64,000 nt of DNA from Hirudo medicinalis (GCA_011800805.1 MPNW01000030.1:35406-99405), one strand, 5' to 3'; positions 1 through 11,800 are shown, counted from the stretch's first letter. Translations and numbers: made by a program. Notes: generated by a model not told the origin, from the letters alone.

Positions 1-889
1 GGCTTCAATGCCATGGAACGAAAAGGAGATGGCTGCCAGCCCGATCTTGTTAATGTTTCTAAGTTTTGTTTTACACTTTAACCATCACCACTTTGAGAAA
101 ACGCCCTCACGAAATGCAGAAGGTGTCGAAGTTGCTGAAGAAGTAAAAGAAACATGTCTTCCTAATTCTTCCTGTATTGATGAAAGTTTCTGGTGGTGGA
201 GCACTGTTGTCAACATCCGATCAAACTGCATCGTTATCTTGTCTTACATTGCAAGTCATATAAACCTATCATCTCTGCATGGTGACATCTGTTATAAGTT
301 GTGTAGAGGTTTGCTCCATTGGGGGGTTTGCCAGTCTTCAGAAGCTCACGACTTACACTCAGGATTAAACATTTCCATTCAACGAATAGCCCTTGAGGCT
401 CTCTCAAAAATGTGCATATCAAGATCTAATGTAGATTTTATTGTGGCAACTCCTCCGTTTTATTTGGTAATTAATTTTGTCACGTACGCTGTCAAAATTT
501 TACACCAAAACGACTCCGACATTGTCAGAGACATCCTCCTTGGAATACTCAGTAGAATGGTCGAGGCTGAAAGCAACATAGCCAGAGCATTAGCCATTGA
601 CGGCAGCACAGCATTCATTCTCCTTGGTCTAATTGATGAGTACATAGATCCAAGTATTCTAGAGTCTGCCGTTTCTAGTGATGTCTTTGCATATGACAAT
701 AATCCGGCCAAGACTAGTTCTTATACTGCCTGTAAAGCCGCAGAAATTCTTTGTCAATTGTCACGGGTGCCCGAGAATATACAATACTTGCTAAGATTCA
801 AGAAACATCTGCTCGAAATGGTCACGTCTGTTATAGATGACGATGTACTGACTGCCCTCATTTCCGAAACGTTAGCGGCCGTTTGTTAA
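1..889 (+). CDS. ARID1: ARID1/BAF250 C-terminal region (partial, 5' end outside window)
   Basis: This is the last exon of a subunit of the BAF (SWI/SNF) chromatin-remodelling complex. The frame is open from base 2, so the first ATG (8) is probably internal. About 295 residues are present. They match, from memory, the BAF250_C domain of ARID1A/osa: a Trp-rich stretch (ESFWWWST), then LLHWGVCQSSEAHD, then the signature LEALSKMCISRSNVDFIVAT followed by PPF, then helical armadillo-like repeats to the stop at 887-889. The vertebrate C-terminus ends at a similar point, so the 3' end looks complete. The ARID DNA-binding domain would lie to the left of the window. The next gene (ATP synthase f) is convergent. 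Family assignment is firm; which ARID1 paralogue is meaningless in an invertebrate with one copy. Confidence 0.88.
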   Translation, partial: ASMPWNEKEMAASPILLMFLSFVLHFNHHHFEKTPSRNAEGVEVAEEVKETCLPNSSCIDESFWWWSTVVNIRSNCIVILSYIASHINLSSLHGDICYKLCRGLLHWGVCQSSEAHDLHSGLNISIQRIALEALSKMCISRSNVDFIVATPPFYLVINFVTYAVKILHQNDSDIVRDILLGILSRMVEAESNIARALAIDGSTAFILLGLIDEYIDPSILESAVSSDVFAYDNNPAKTSSYTACKAAEILCQLSRVPENIQYLLRFKKHLLEMVTSVIDDDVLTALISETLAAVC

Positions 890-1805
890 GATTTTACTTG
901 TTATTTTTTTAAGAGATGGACAGAAACTTGTTATTGAGATTTTTGTGTTTATGTTTATTAATTTTGGTCTCTAAAAAAAATTAAATTTGGTGGGCAGTAG
1001 CAGCAGGGCTGGGGTGATGCCCCGGGTTGAGTTGAAGGTCAGATGGGATTTAAGGCCATGCCTTGAAGCAGAGGGCTTATTTAAATTTGAGGGTCATTGG
1101 CAGATTAGCTGGGCACCCATGGATTTGGGTAAGGTCACCAAATTTATTTCAAGCCATGAGTGACATTGAGCAGGTTTGAGTAATCCCCACACTGCAACCC
1201 ATCAATGAGTCAATAAGCAAAATTCCAGATGAGGTAGTGCAACACCTTATGACCAGGTGCACACCTCCCTTGAAATACCTTTATCCAAAATATTGAAAGC
1301 AGGAATTGCAATAGGGCCAAGCAAACCTTAACCATTTTCAAAGTCACTAATCAATTACAATGGCCATGGAAGCAAAAGGTGCCCCATTATACAGAGCTCC
1401 AAAAGCTGTTGATCATGCTGACTCGAATATGGCCAATCCGCCATCCATTCAGCCGCTAAAACCCTGCAGATTCTTAAGATCATAAAATTTCAGAGCCTCA
1501 AACCCAACATTTCCTATGGGTAATTTCAAAAAACCGATTGGCGACTCAGATTAAACCATAGATAAATCTTGTGTTTTATGTAATTGCTTACAAATCCTAA
1601 TTACCGTCATCTACTCGGCTACGGGAGTGCACTAAAAATTATATCTCTGATCCTCCAAACATCTTCAGTAATGGACACCCACCAAAGCAAATTGAAACAA
1701 AGACAAAGGGCACAAGTTGACTGCAGTTTACTAAATCATAATTATGAATAGGAAACATGAGTTTATTAGACCTTCTCCACAAGTGCTCTGTATAACCCAT
1801 TTTGT
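890..1805. other. Intergenic/3' UTR stretch between convergent genes
   Basis: No coding exon was found. This stretch holds the 3' UTR of the ARID1 gene and that of the minus-strand ATP synthase f gene. An AATAAA read on the minus strand near 1765 could serve the latter. Around 1000-1200 the base composition is somewhat richer in G than the flanks, but I recognise no repeat family. Confidence 0.5.
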
Positions 1806-2624
1806 CTACCAATGATACTTAGTGTGGTGATGTCCCATAATCCCTGCAAAGAGAAGCAAACCACAATTATGCAACCAGCAAAAAGCAATCATTTCAAAAA
1901 TGTTAACGTACTGTATCTGGGATACTGGTTGACATAGCCAAATAGAGAATACAGCATGGCTACTTGGATGAATGGAGCAAGGCTTGCCTTCTTAGTCAAG
2001 AGCCATTTCATTCTCCAGCGCCATGATCCTAACAAAAGACAAGGAATTTATTTGTTTCCGCTAAACTCAACATTGATCAAAGCATAAAGACTATGACCTC
2101 TAGTTACACAACTAATCATGTCCAAGGGATGATAGCTGCGACGGCTCAACCATGCCCTCAACTCTCCCAGCTTCACTTGTGTAAATTTAATATCAGCTGA
2201 AAGCAAATTAATAAACATTAATAGCAAGTAAGCAAGCAAACAAATTACAAATGTTGTCATGGTTACCAATTTTATTAAAACATAAAATAAGTTTAAGCCA
2301 AAATCTTATTGTTTCAATGACGTTTGATATTGCCATGTCAAAAAAAATATATTTACAAACACAAACTACCAAATCCTTAGTGCATCAGTAGTTTCTAGTT
2401 TTTTAATGATAATGTCCAGATATCAAGAAAAATTGTCAGCCGTACAATGCCCAACTTTAGATGACCTTTTTTTAGCGTAATTTTAGATGACCTTGAAAAA
2501 CATAACACTAACCTTTTCCATAATAACGGCTCGGATAATATGGTCCATGTATCTTGGGATTGTATTCAGGCGGATATTCCCCGATCCTAAATTTCTGTCT
2601 AAACAGCTCTAATAAACTCTCCAT
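1806..2624 (-). CDS. ATP5MF: Mitochondrial ATP synthase subunit f
   Basis: Small membrane subunit of the F1Fo ATP synthase Fo sector in the inner mitochondrial membrane. There are four exons (transcript order): 2624-2513, 2196-2098, 2028-1912 and 1843-1806. All have GT-AG borders and phase is kept, giving 121 residues. The N-terminus carries the family signature GEYPPEYNPKIHGPYYPSRY, then FTQVKLGELRAWLSRR. A WRWRMKWLLTKKASLAPFIQ segment leads into one hydrophobic membrane helix, and the tail is short and His-rich (IMGHHHTKYHW). The Drosophila protein has the same order and ends KYH. The ATG at 2624 opens the exon that holds the conserved motif; the N-terminus is about 12 residues longer than the fly protein as I recall it. 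Confidence 0.93.
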
Positions 2625-2639
2625 ATTCCACCCTTCGAA

Positions 2640-3205
2640 ATGCTACCGAAACACAAGGCCTCAGTCTAGCAGTAACCAAAGAATACTGTGAAGTAAAAAT
2701 TGATTTGATGTAATTATAAACTCATAGTTCGTAAAATAACAATTAATTATTTGCTTAATTAAAAATAATTAATTAAATGTTTTTGTACGTAATAATTGCT
2801 CCAATCGAGAGTGCTTAATATTGCGATATCAATGTAAAATTTGTTTTTTTTTAAACAGTATTAATATTTATTAATTTTAAAAATCAATAAATATGTGGCT
2901 AAAACCAATAGCCAATAATTATTGAAATGATTAAAACAATAATTAAAAGTCCGTGTTGTTCGACAATATCGGTCTACATGCTTCAAATCGACCAAATCAT
3001 TTATGAATTTGATGCCTCTATGTAGAAGATACATGATTGCCGCAACAGTGCTAGACTTAATGTTAATCAATATGTTGTGTCAGCTGCAATGTGTCGATAG
3101 AAACTTTGTTATAGAAAGACTGTAGTCAAATTCCTTAATTGCTTATTCAGTTGTTTATTAGACTATTAACTGATGTTTTCGTTTACTTCCATAATTTTCA
3201 ATAAT
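2640..3205. other. AT-rich intergenic stretch, no gene seen
   Basis: Very AT-rich sequence upstream of ATP5MF. It should contain that gene's promoter, but no TATA box or other element stands out. No coding potential was recognised on either strand. Confidence 0.4.
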
Positions 3206-3209
3206 TACA

Positions 3210-3860
3210 TTAAAATTTCGAGTTAATAAAATATGACAAATTACGCGTTGCAAGGAATGGATCAAGGAGACAGATGTACTGTAGAGAAGGGAATTGCAGT
3301 AATCGAGGCGAGAGAGAACGACACTGCGAGCAAAGGCAAAAGTTGTGTCGACGGAGAGGAATGGACGGATATGCCGAATTGCCCAGATGAGGCGATTGCA
3401 TGATTTGACATGATGGAGGCAGAATGTTCTTTAAAGCTGAGGTGAGAATCAAAAGTAGCTTGGCGGGAGAGCTTGGATCGAGACAAGACTTTTTAAGAAG
3501 GGGAGAACTTGGGCCCTTTTGAAGATAGAGGGAAAAGTGCCAGTGCTGAAAGAGAGGTTTGCGAGTTTAGAGAGAATTGAGATAGGATTAGAGCACATTT
3601 CTTGAGCATAGGAGTGGGGAGAAAGTCAAGAGGAGATGACTTGTTGGGCAGTGAACGAATGAGCTTAAGAACCTCTTCTGAAGACACAGGTTGGAGGACT
3701 GAGATTGGGATGCCTGGTAGGGAAAGGAGATATGGGTGATAAGGCGAGGGTGTTGGCGATTGATTCATGAATTTTGGTGATCTTTGAAATGAAAAATTAA
3801 TTGAATGAGTTAACAAGAGTGGAGCACTCATCTTCTGTGTAGTATTGAATCGGACGACTG
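3210..3860 (-). mobile_element. Decayed CR1/L2-type non-LTR retrotransposon fragment
   Basis: Read on the minus strand, 3831-3500 translates to the linker between endonuclease and reverse transcriptase typical of CR1/L2/Jockey-like LINEs: PVSSEEVLKLIRSLPNKSSP, then LDFLPTPMLKKC. After a frame change it continues as AQVLPLLKKSCLDPSSPAK. In intact elements that segment leads into the NYRPIS motif of the reverse transcriptase, which is degraded here. Frame changes and loss of the downstream RT motifs show it is a dead 5'-truncated or internal fragment. Assignment rests on remembered motif order, so the exact clade is uncertain. Confidence 0.75.
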
Positions 3861-3873
3861 TGAAGGAGTTTGT

Positions 3874-3888
3874 GGGTTAGGGTTAGGG
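3874..3888 (+). repeat. Short interstitial telomere-like TTAGGG run
   Basis: GGGTTAGGGTTAGGG, about two and a half copies of the TTAGGG telomere repeat, just downstream of the LINE fragment. It may be chance or a scar of break repair. Confidence 0.55.
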
Positions 3889-5230
3889 AGGAATGCGCCA
3901 CATGGAACGGGGATTAGCATCCGAGTTCCTCCTTGATGAAGGAGGCCCTGGAGTTTAGGATTATAAATTATAAGAATCTAAGACCTTTTGGTGATGATTT
4001 GCCATATGATTCTATTATAGAATTACGTAATATTAACGAGATGGTGAATGATGAAGTCAAACAAAATAGCATGTTATAATCTTTTTCATTTTGAATTGTT
4101 TTCCAAATCAAATTAATTTCATAATTTATTCCAAATTCCATATTAATATGTTATTATCAATAGGTGGAACATCCATTGAGAATACTACAAGAAGAATTAC
4201 GATGAGAGGGCATGAATGTAAGGAAAGCAATTACTTTGAAGAATAATTACTTCAGCACGAGAGTATCTGTGGAACTTGAACAATAGGCGACAATATATTC
4301 AGACTCAGTGGAACTTTTTCAAATAGGACCATCGAAATCAGTCTATTTAAACCACTATAAATTAATGTTATGTTAAGGAAATATTGATATAGTGAAATAG
4401 TGAGTCTTAATTTATATGTCTTATTTATCTTGGGGATCAGATTAGGTGGGCGTTTTGTTGGTAATGCGTCGTCAATTGAGGCGGCATTGCGTCAATGGCC
4501 CGACAGGAGCCTTTGAACATCCGACGTTTAGCCGTCGGAGGTGCCACATCGAACCGACCGATCGCGGGACGTTGGCTCGATGAAAAATGTTGACGCGGAT
4601 AACTCTCCAACCATCAACGGTGTCATTTATATAGAAACTAAAAATAACAATTTGAGAAAATAATTGTTTATGCGACTTATTTTATCTTAATTTCACAAAA
4701 TGATCGTTTTAAGCGTCTTTGTGAAAATCTTAAACAGTGTTTTTTATTCAGAGCACACAGCTCAAGCTTCATAAAAAGTTATTGACGTCTGAGGAGTCAA
4801 ACATTCGTGCGATAAATTTCCACTTGAAAATTGTTTCTCGGAACACTTAGTGGTACTGAACTGGCAATGAAATGCCTCGTTAACGCTCTGGAAGAGCTTG
4901 CAACGCAGACAACATTACTTTATTTATTTGGTAATTGTCTAGAAATATTTTCATTAAGAGGTTCGAAATATTTTAAATTGATAATCATGTTCTTCGTTTT
5001 CCCGATAAGATCACCATAATTTTTCACCTTCTATTTGAATAAAGTGCTCCTGGAAACAATGGCTACACGAGCGCACCGAAATGGAACACGAAGGGTATTG
5101 AATCAAAATAAAAACTTTCTGTGTGGTTCGGATGCGTCCTCTTAAAGTTGAGATGAGCAGAGGGAGACCTCGTCACCCCCCCATGTAAGGACTGATTGGA
5201 TTCTCCCAGGCAGTTGTTCCTGAGAACATT
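3889..5230. other. Intergenic stretch without a recognised gene
   Basis: No exon could be supported. A more GC-rich island at about 4445-4620 differs from the AT-rich flanks and may be an unclassified old repeat. An open frame at 4831-5019 starts at TTG, not ATG, matches no family I know and is not called. Confidence 0.35.
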
Positions 5231-5236
5231 TTTCTG

Positions 5237-5598
5237 TTATATGAGTTCGAAACAAGCGCTCATCTCTCCATTCACCAGATACTCTCTCCAGAACTCCATT
5301 GACTTTTTTTCTAGCCAGAAAATCCACTTTTCATTAGCGAGATCGTGTCGGATAGGAAGCTCATCCAACAACTTTTGTATCTCACAAATTTGCTCGTAAC
5401 TCAGGATTTTGTTGGCGTTTATGGACTGAAACCCTACTGACGATAATTTTCATTTCGAATATTTCAAGTGAAACTCAACACATGAATGACGTCTCTTAAA
5501 TACCTGAGATTTCCTGCAATCAAATGTCGATTTAATTTACCGCCAATGCCAGTTTGAAGCTCCGCTACATTGAAGCTTATTTGCTCCTTCAATAGCAT
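5237..5598 (-). CDS. Possible two-exon small gene, unknown function
   Basis: Two minus-strand segments join in phase: exon 1 5598-5541 (ATG at 5598, donor GTAAAT) and exon 2 5436-5237 (acceptor GTCAG, stop TAA at 5237-5239), giving 85 residues. The product would begin MLLKEQISFNVAELQTGIG and carry a charged, Trp-rich stretch (HDLANEKWIFWLEKKSMEF). It has no signal peptide or membrane segment, and I recognise no family. Its start lies about 190 bases from the presumed start site of the neuropeptide gene on the other strand, so the two could share a bidirectional promoter. It could equally be a pseudogene or repeat remnant. Confidence 0.28.
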
Positions 5599-5743
5599 GA
5601 TTAGTGCTGAAAATTTGAGACTGAAAGGATGTCGACATTTCTGAAAAGAAGCTTTTCTGCTTGATTCATCAACTAAATTAGGAGGATGGAGTCAATGGAC
5701 TCTTAATAAACACAAGCGGATATTTTCTGATCGCCACCGAACG

Positions 5744-5827
5744 CTATAAAACAGGGCCCGGAGTCGCCTTTAGTCGAGGTCTTTCAGTTGAGTTCAAGCA
5801 CCTTGTGACGTCTGCTACTCACAATTG
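5744..5827 (+). promoter_or_regulatory. TATA-box promoter and 5' untranslated exon of the neuropeptide gene
   Basis: A clear TATA box (CTATAAAA, 5744-5751) is followed by an initiator-like TTCAGTT at 5783-5789. A short leader ends at 5827 in a strong splice donor (TTG/GTGAGT). The matching acceptor TATTTTCAG ends at 7369, 32 bases before the neuropeptide ATG. A noncoding first exon plus a single coding exon is a common layout for invertebrate neuropeptide genes. The TATA-to-initiator distance of about 40 bases is longer than usual, so the true start could lie a little upstream. Confidence 0.6.
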
Positions 5828-7369
5828 GTGAGTTTGAGGGTTTTCATATCTTAACAGATTAAAGAGTCGTTGAAAATAAAACCGGTAAAAACTATACATA
5901 CGTTGAAAATTGTACCGGTAAACAATTATGTAATTTTACATAAATGAGGAAAAAAAAAGTAAAAGTGCATAAATAATCAAAATAAATTATAATAATATTC
6001 ATTTATAATCAATTATTTTGTATATAAAATTGGTATCCTCTCTGAAATGGACACAATTTTTAAAATATTATATATATATATATATATAGAATTATGTATA
6101 AAACATGTATAATATATATAACTTGAAGACATTTTTTGGTCTCAAATGCCAATATTTTACTTGAACGCTTAACAATTTAATAAATTTAAATAGCATTTTT
6201 TCATTAAATATTTATATAATCAAATCTTCCGATGACAAGAGGACTTAATGGGATGCATGAAGATAAAATATGTGGACATATTTGTTACATTTAAAACATT
6301 AGATTTATTGGTCGAGATATTAAGACCTTAGCATCAGTTTTTATTTTCCTGCTTTAGATTTTTTCAGGAGGCACAAATCCTTCAAACATCCTGTAAATTA
6401 TTTCTTGACACCTGCTTTCAATAGCTCTGCAAAACGTTTTTAATCCTCGTTCCAAAAATTAAGTGATTTCTCAACTGCTCCGTTGAATTCTTGCAGTGAT
6501 GATCTAAATTCACTCCCGTTATTAGATTAGCTTTTGTGCGGCGTAAGATGCGTTGATTATTATTGTTATTTTTATTTTTATCACTGAAAAGTTTCATTTG
6601 GAAAACCAAGGTTCCCATGCGCTCAATTTTATTATTTTTGTTAGTTTCTTAAATTTTTACGCTATATATGTTCTAAATTTGTCCGAATCGGGCTTCTAAT
6701 CCTGGAAGACAGCAACTCCTTTGGCAAAGTATTCCAAATGTTCGGGGTTTCAAGTCAGACACAACCATCAAACCTGCTTTCAACAATTCATCTAAAAATG
6801 AGTTTATTAATTTTTAATGTTTTCAATAATTAATAACATTTTTTTAAGAGGCATCGAACAGTTGCTGGTATGTTGTCGCGGTTAGTGCAAGCCAATTTAA
6901 TTAAATGCTAATTAATCAGATACCTTATCTGAATAAGCTATGAGAATTTATATGAGATAATATTGATGAATTTTATAATCTTTGCCTCGATAATTAAAAG
7001 GCAAACAGAGAAAATAAGCAGTAGGGAGCTTCATGACATGTGCCAGTGGATCGAATATCTATCATGCTGCTCTTATAATTAACTTACGTCACATAATTTA
7101 GCAGGGGAGAATTCGAGGTAAAACAGCATCATTCAAGGTGGAGAAATCACGTGCCCGAGTGTTTGATTGTTTTAGCGCCACATGCAAGCGCAGATTCATT
7201 CGATCCAAAAGTTCTTTTCGCGAAGAAATAATTTACTCTACTAAAAAAAAACAAAAAACATTTCCGTCAATAAAGTGGATTTTTTTTTATTTTCCTCATC
7301 TCGATTAACTTTGTTCCATTCGGGTTTGATTTACTAGCAACTCACTAACTTGAAAATCATTATTTTCAG
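5828..7369 (+). other. 5' UTR intron of the neuropeptide gene
   Basis: Very AT-rich intron of about 1.5 kb between the noncoding exon and the coding exon. It has a short (TA)n run near 6070-6089. No exon or recognisable mobile element was seen in it. Confidence 0.55.
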
Positions 7370-7401
7370 ACTTTCAACTATTTCAAAGAGCAGAGGACTC
7401 G

Positions 7402-7860
7402 ATGAAAATGGTTAAAGCACTACACGTGATCATGTTCTGCGTTTCTGTCATTGGAGCAGCATGTCAGCACTTCCCAGAGCTCATACACAGACACAACAAA
7501 TTCTTCGACCGCCTGCCACAGATGGAATTCCTCGAGGATCCAACCTACCACTACCTCCACAGAGGGAAAATCGTCGACAGCGCCCCAGTAATCGACTATT
7601 ACCTAAAAAAGAGGAGGTTGCTTCGTAGCGACCTAGGCAAAAGATTGTACGACACTTCAAGCCAGGAAGATGCTGCTGATGCCTCTCCAGGTGACGTCAC
7701 TCTGAGCGCCGAAGTGTTGTCCGAAATGGAAGGCGATAGAGGGAAGAGGTCTAATGAAAACATTTGGAAGCTGTGGCAACTCAAGGAGGGTTGGAAGAAG
7801 CGACCGATGCTCAGGGGTGACCTCGGAAAGAGGCAGATGATCCGCAGCGATCTCGGATGA
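7402..7860 (+). CDS. Neuropeptide precursor with three LR[S/G]DL-amide peptides
   Basis: Secreted prepropeptide of 152 residues in one coding exon. Residues 1-21 form a signal peptide with a hydrophobic core (LHVIMFCVSVIGAAC). Basic cleavage sites are KKR 69-71, KR 80-81, GKR 114-116, KKR 132-134 and KR 143-144. They release RLLRSDLG (72-79), PMLRGDLG (135-142) and QMIRSDLG (145-152). Each ends in Gly, so the predicted mature forms are amidated, the last probably with N-terminal pyroglutamate. Its Gly is the final residue before the stop. Spacer peptides 82-113 (acidic) and 117-131 (SNENIWKLWQLKEGW) lie between. An AATAAA poly(A) signal is at 7935-7940. The precursor architecture is unmistakable, but I cannot match the R[S/G]DL-amide ending to a named family. 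Lophotrochozoan DLamide-type precursors share only the ending. Confidence 0.88.
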   Translation: MKMVKALHVIMFCVSVIGAACQHFPELIHRHNKFFDRLPQMEFLEDPTYHYLHRGKIVDSAPVIDYYLKKRRLLRSDLGKRLYDTSSQEDAADASPGDVTLSAEVLSEMEGDRGKRSNENIWKLWQLKEGWKKRPMLRGDLGKRQMIRSDLG

Positions 7861-7940
7861 AAGGAATGTTAAGAGATTACAATCTATATTTCGACTTAAA
7901 CTTGCAATATCAGTTAAACAATGTTGGTTGCGATAATAAA

Positions 7941-8896
7941 TTGAAATTTATTCCATAAATTATCGAGAAAGACGCTACCCGCAAACAACAAAAAGTGGCC
8001 ATTAAAATGTTTCCATCATTCAGCAAGGAGTCCATTCCTGGCAGGTACTTGTGTTTCCATCAAATTGACTCTTACAAAAAGGCAGACCGTTCCGGTCGGA
8101 TGAAATTTGAGTAATCGTTCCTAAGCGAGCGCCTCGAACGAATAGTGAAATATCAAAATAAATATATTGTTGTTCTTATTGTCATAAAGTATGAGGTAAT
8201 CCCCTTATATACAGGAGCTCGAAAGAATTCTTTTGAATAAATTTGGCAACCGGTAACTTTTACGAGGCCCGACCGAAATGCGATCGAGCGACCGAGCGGT
8301 GCTCGGAATAATTTAGGGTGAGCTTAGAAAAGTGAAAATTAGCAAGTAATTCAAATGAATACCTTGAAATGAATGAAAGCATATATTTGCAATCAAGCCA
8401 CTGGCCTGAAAGACCAAACAAACAAGTACAATATCAAAAGAGTACAAATAGAAAATTAATTGAAACATTATTTTTTTTATAAATAATGAATTTCAAATTC
8501 TATTTACAATACAATTGACTGCCAAATATGAAATGAATGAAAACAACTCAAGCAAGAGCACCTGACAAGAACATCGAATAACAGGCCCCATATTGTAAAG
8601 TAGCACTACAGTGTATTGATATGCAATGACCTATTTTTATTCTCGACACAGATAGAGAGCAGTGGCTACGCAGTGAACCTTTCATGCCCGAAACACTAAA
8701 AGGACTAGTCCTTCCAAGGTAAGGATGTAAGCGTTCTGTACACAGTCCGGAGTTCGATCAACGAACTCGGGCGGCCACTACGACATCCGACGTCGACGAC
8801 CGGACGTCGCGTTCGGTAGGAGCAGAATAAAATTGTCCCTGGCATTTATCTGGAGGCAAGAATGATGATGACGACAACGATGATGATGTTGCAGGT
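7941..8896. other. Intergenic stretch between convergent neuropeptide and HDAC genes
   Basis: Holds the 3' UTR of the minus-strand HDAC gene and nothing coding that I can support. A small perfect hairpin (GAGTTCG, 4-base loop, CGAACTC) lies near 8752-8769 in a GC-rich patch (8690-8830). Confidence 0.4.
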
Positions 8897-11800
8897 TCAA
8901 AAGAAAGGAAGGTTCATGTGAGACCACTTCTGTTGAGATTCCAAGTGTGACCAGACAATCGACTCTGAATACTGTCTCAGACATGGCCAGTAATTGACTA
9001 AATATACAAATTAAAACATCCAATGTCACTGATGTACTGAGCATAAAATACATCTCGTTGATTTGAGAAGTGAATTTATTTCCTACCCTGGTACTTGAGA
9101 ACAGTGAGAAGAGTCTTGACACTTTGTTGGCAGGGTGGTCGACACAGTTCACTGGGTGCTATGAGACTCAACTGATAATGTTAAGCATTTTAATATTATT
9201 ATTAACATTTTCTAAAAAAGATTTGTTGCACTGCTACAATCAAATGAAGGCAACAAACAGGCTCGTTGAGGAGTGCCTTGAGGCATGCAAGGGCGGATTC
9301 GGCCAGAGGAACCAGCTCGTAGCCTCCCTCCAAAAGAAGGACGATCTTCTGATTTGCCAGAGACATCAATTGCCTCGTCATGTACCCAAAACCTTCGAGC
9401 AAAATAAGAATTCCTTCATCTTCTGAATTATTGCCGAGAGATCGTGAAACTCACATTCCGGAGACAAATTGTAACCCCCGAGTGGAGCGGGATGACCTTT
9501 GGCGGCATCGAATCCGGCGGACACCATCACGATCTCGGGTTGGAACTCTCGTGCTATCGGCATGACGATGGATCTGAAAAAGTGAACCTGACGATTCTAA
9601 AAAACTTCAAATTATTTTATTTGAAAGTTCATGAAAGTATGCGATGTTGCACTCTGAAGTTGATGAAACATTACATTCACACAACTACACATAATTACCA
9701 TTTGCACTACAAAACTTTATTGTTTCAAGAAATATGTGCTCACCTGAAGGCTGCCAAATATTCTGCATCTGCCATTGGAACCTCGCACCAGCCGACGTTG
9801 ACGTTGAATCCCTCTCCTTTGTCAATGCCGCACTCGCCAGGATCTCCGGTTCCAGGGAAAAAGTTTCCATTGTCGTAGCGATGTAGAGAAATGTACAGCA
9901 CCCTGGGATCTGCATAAAAGAGCTGCTGGGTGGAATTTCCATGGTGGACATCCCAATCCAGAATCAAAATCCTCTGCATGTGGAGCTTGTCAAGAAGTTG
10001 CTTGGTCGCTATCCCAATAGAGTTGAAATAGCAGAAGCCCCTGTTAATGTCAGGCCACCATTAAATAATGACAATTCCGAGAATGTTTGCTAAGCATTAA
10101 AAACATTTACTGACATCGCTTGCATGTCCTCGGCATGATGTCCCGGCGGTCTGATGATGGCGAAACCATTTTTAACTTCACCAATTGCCACTTTGTGTGA
10201 CAGTTCAATGGCACAACCAGCAGCCTGGAACAAGCAAAACACAAATCAAAGCTTAAAGACAGGTCGTTCGACATCGCGATTCTAACAATTCTGGCAGCTG
10301 TTGCAGTGTGATACTCGTTCCACACGGTGTCCGAATCAACCCCGACTCCACCGCAAGGTAACTGGCAAAATCTGAGAGCGAATGATTCTGAAAAAATATT
10401 GGTCACTTAGAACTAAAATTAGCCAAAAGCAGTGAATGGGCTTAAAAATCCAACCGTAGACTAGGTCCCTCGGTCGATTCGCGCTCCCGTACATTTGCAC
10501 GTAAGCTTCGCTATGGCACGTCTCGAGTTCTTCTTTCATGGCTCTCCTTGATTTTATGAGCTGTTTAATAATGTTAATTAATGTTAACGAAATATTGTCC
10601 ACATCATTCAATCGTTGTGCCGGTCATCATCCAACGTCTGTAATTAACAAGAGCAGTTACATCTTGAGGGTTCAAATGCAAAAGACTCCTAAACAAGATC
10701 GAGTATCAAACCTGGCATTTTTCAATGTATCCACTCTCCTTGAAATGTGACCAGATGGCAGTCAATCTTTCCGGCTTCTCGGGGTGGCAGGAATTGTTCT
10801 GACAACAGCAGGCATGTTTCAACATGTTCAAATCATAAACCAGAGCTACAAAATTTAAAGGAAAACTACTTTTACTCAATTAGAGCTTTTCAATTTATTT
10901 TCATGTCTTTTCGCTAAATCGATTCATAACGTAAGATATCATAATTATAAAACTAAATATTATTCTGTAATGTCACTGCAAATTGGCTTACCAGTGCCCG
11001 ATCGGTTCCGGACGGCGTCGTCGACCACGATGACATCGACTTCTTCCTCTGATTCCACAGAGCAACCAAGATGTTCCTTGTAGATAAAAATTGGAATCAT
11101 TACAACACATTACAATATCACTACAAACTGCTTGTAATTGATTCTTTACACTCAAATATATTGCTTCCAAAATGAATATTCACTTCTCAGAAAAACAAAT
11201 TCATAATTTCACCATTCATGGCTTCTTGATTTCAACCAAAATCCCACTTATTTTAAAAAATATTTAATTCACAGCTAAAGTCATTTTTTTAGATTCAATT
11301 TTTATGGAAACAGCTGTCTTTTCTAAGTTTCTGGATGCAAACCAGATTTCATTTACCAAAATCTTTGCAAGAGTGTGGTAATGCACGTTCAGCTCTTACC
11401 TTAAGTTACGTAGAATTCTGGCATATGAAATCTGTAGGCTTAACACTTGAAAGTTTAAATCCTACTCGGAGCTTTTTATTTTACTAATTTCAATGATGTT
11501 ATAATATCATTTTTTTTCTTTATAAATCACATAAGTTTGTTGAGAAGCATTAACTGTAATAAGGATCAACACTACAATGAGAACCTACCCCATCTAAATT
11601 CCCATCTATTACAACCATTGTGACCATTTGCCACTAAAAGTATGGTCTTCAATACTTCAAACAGTTATCCTCGACCAATTAAATCTGTTAGAAACAATGG
11701 TGGATTTAGGGTCATTTCACCTGCAAGGGAATCTGCCTTTCCACTGATTCATCCACATTTTCCATCAAAGTCTTTCCTCCCACCTGCTGAAAAGATTTGA

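Noticed and set aside
9444..9878. Plus-strand 144-codon open frame
   Set aside because: It lies antisense to HDAC catalytic exons with a matching conserved domain on the minus strand.
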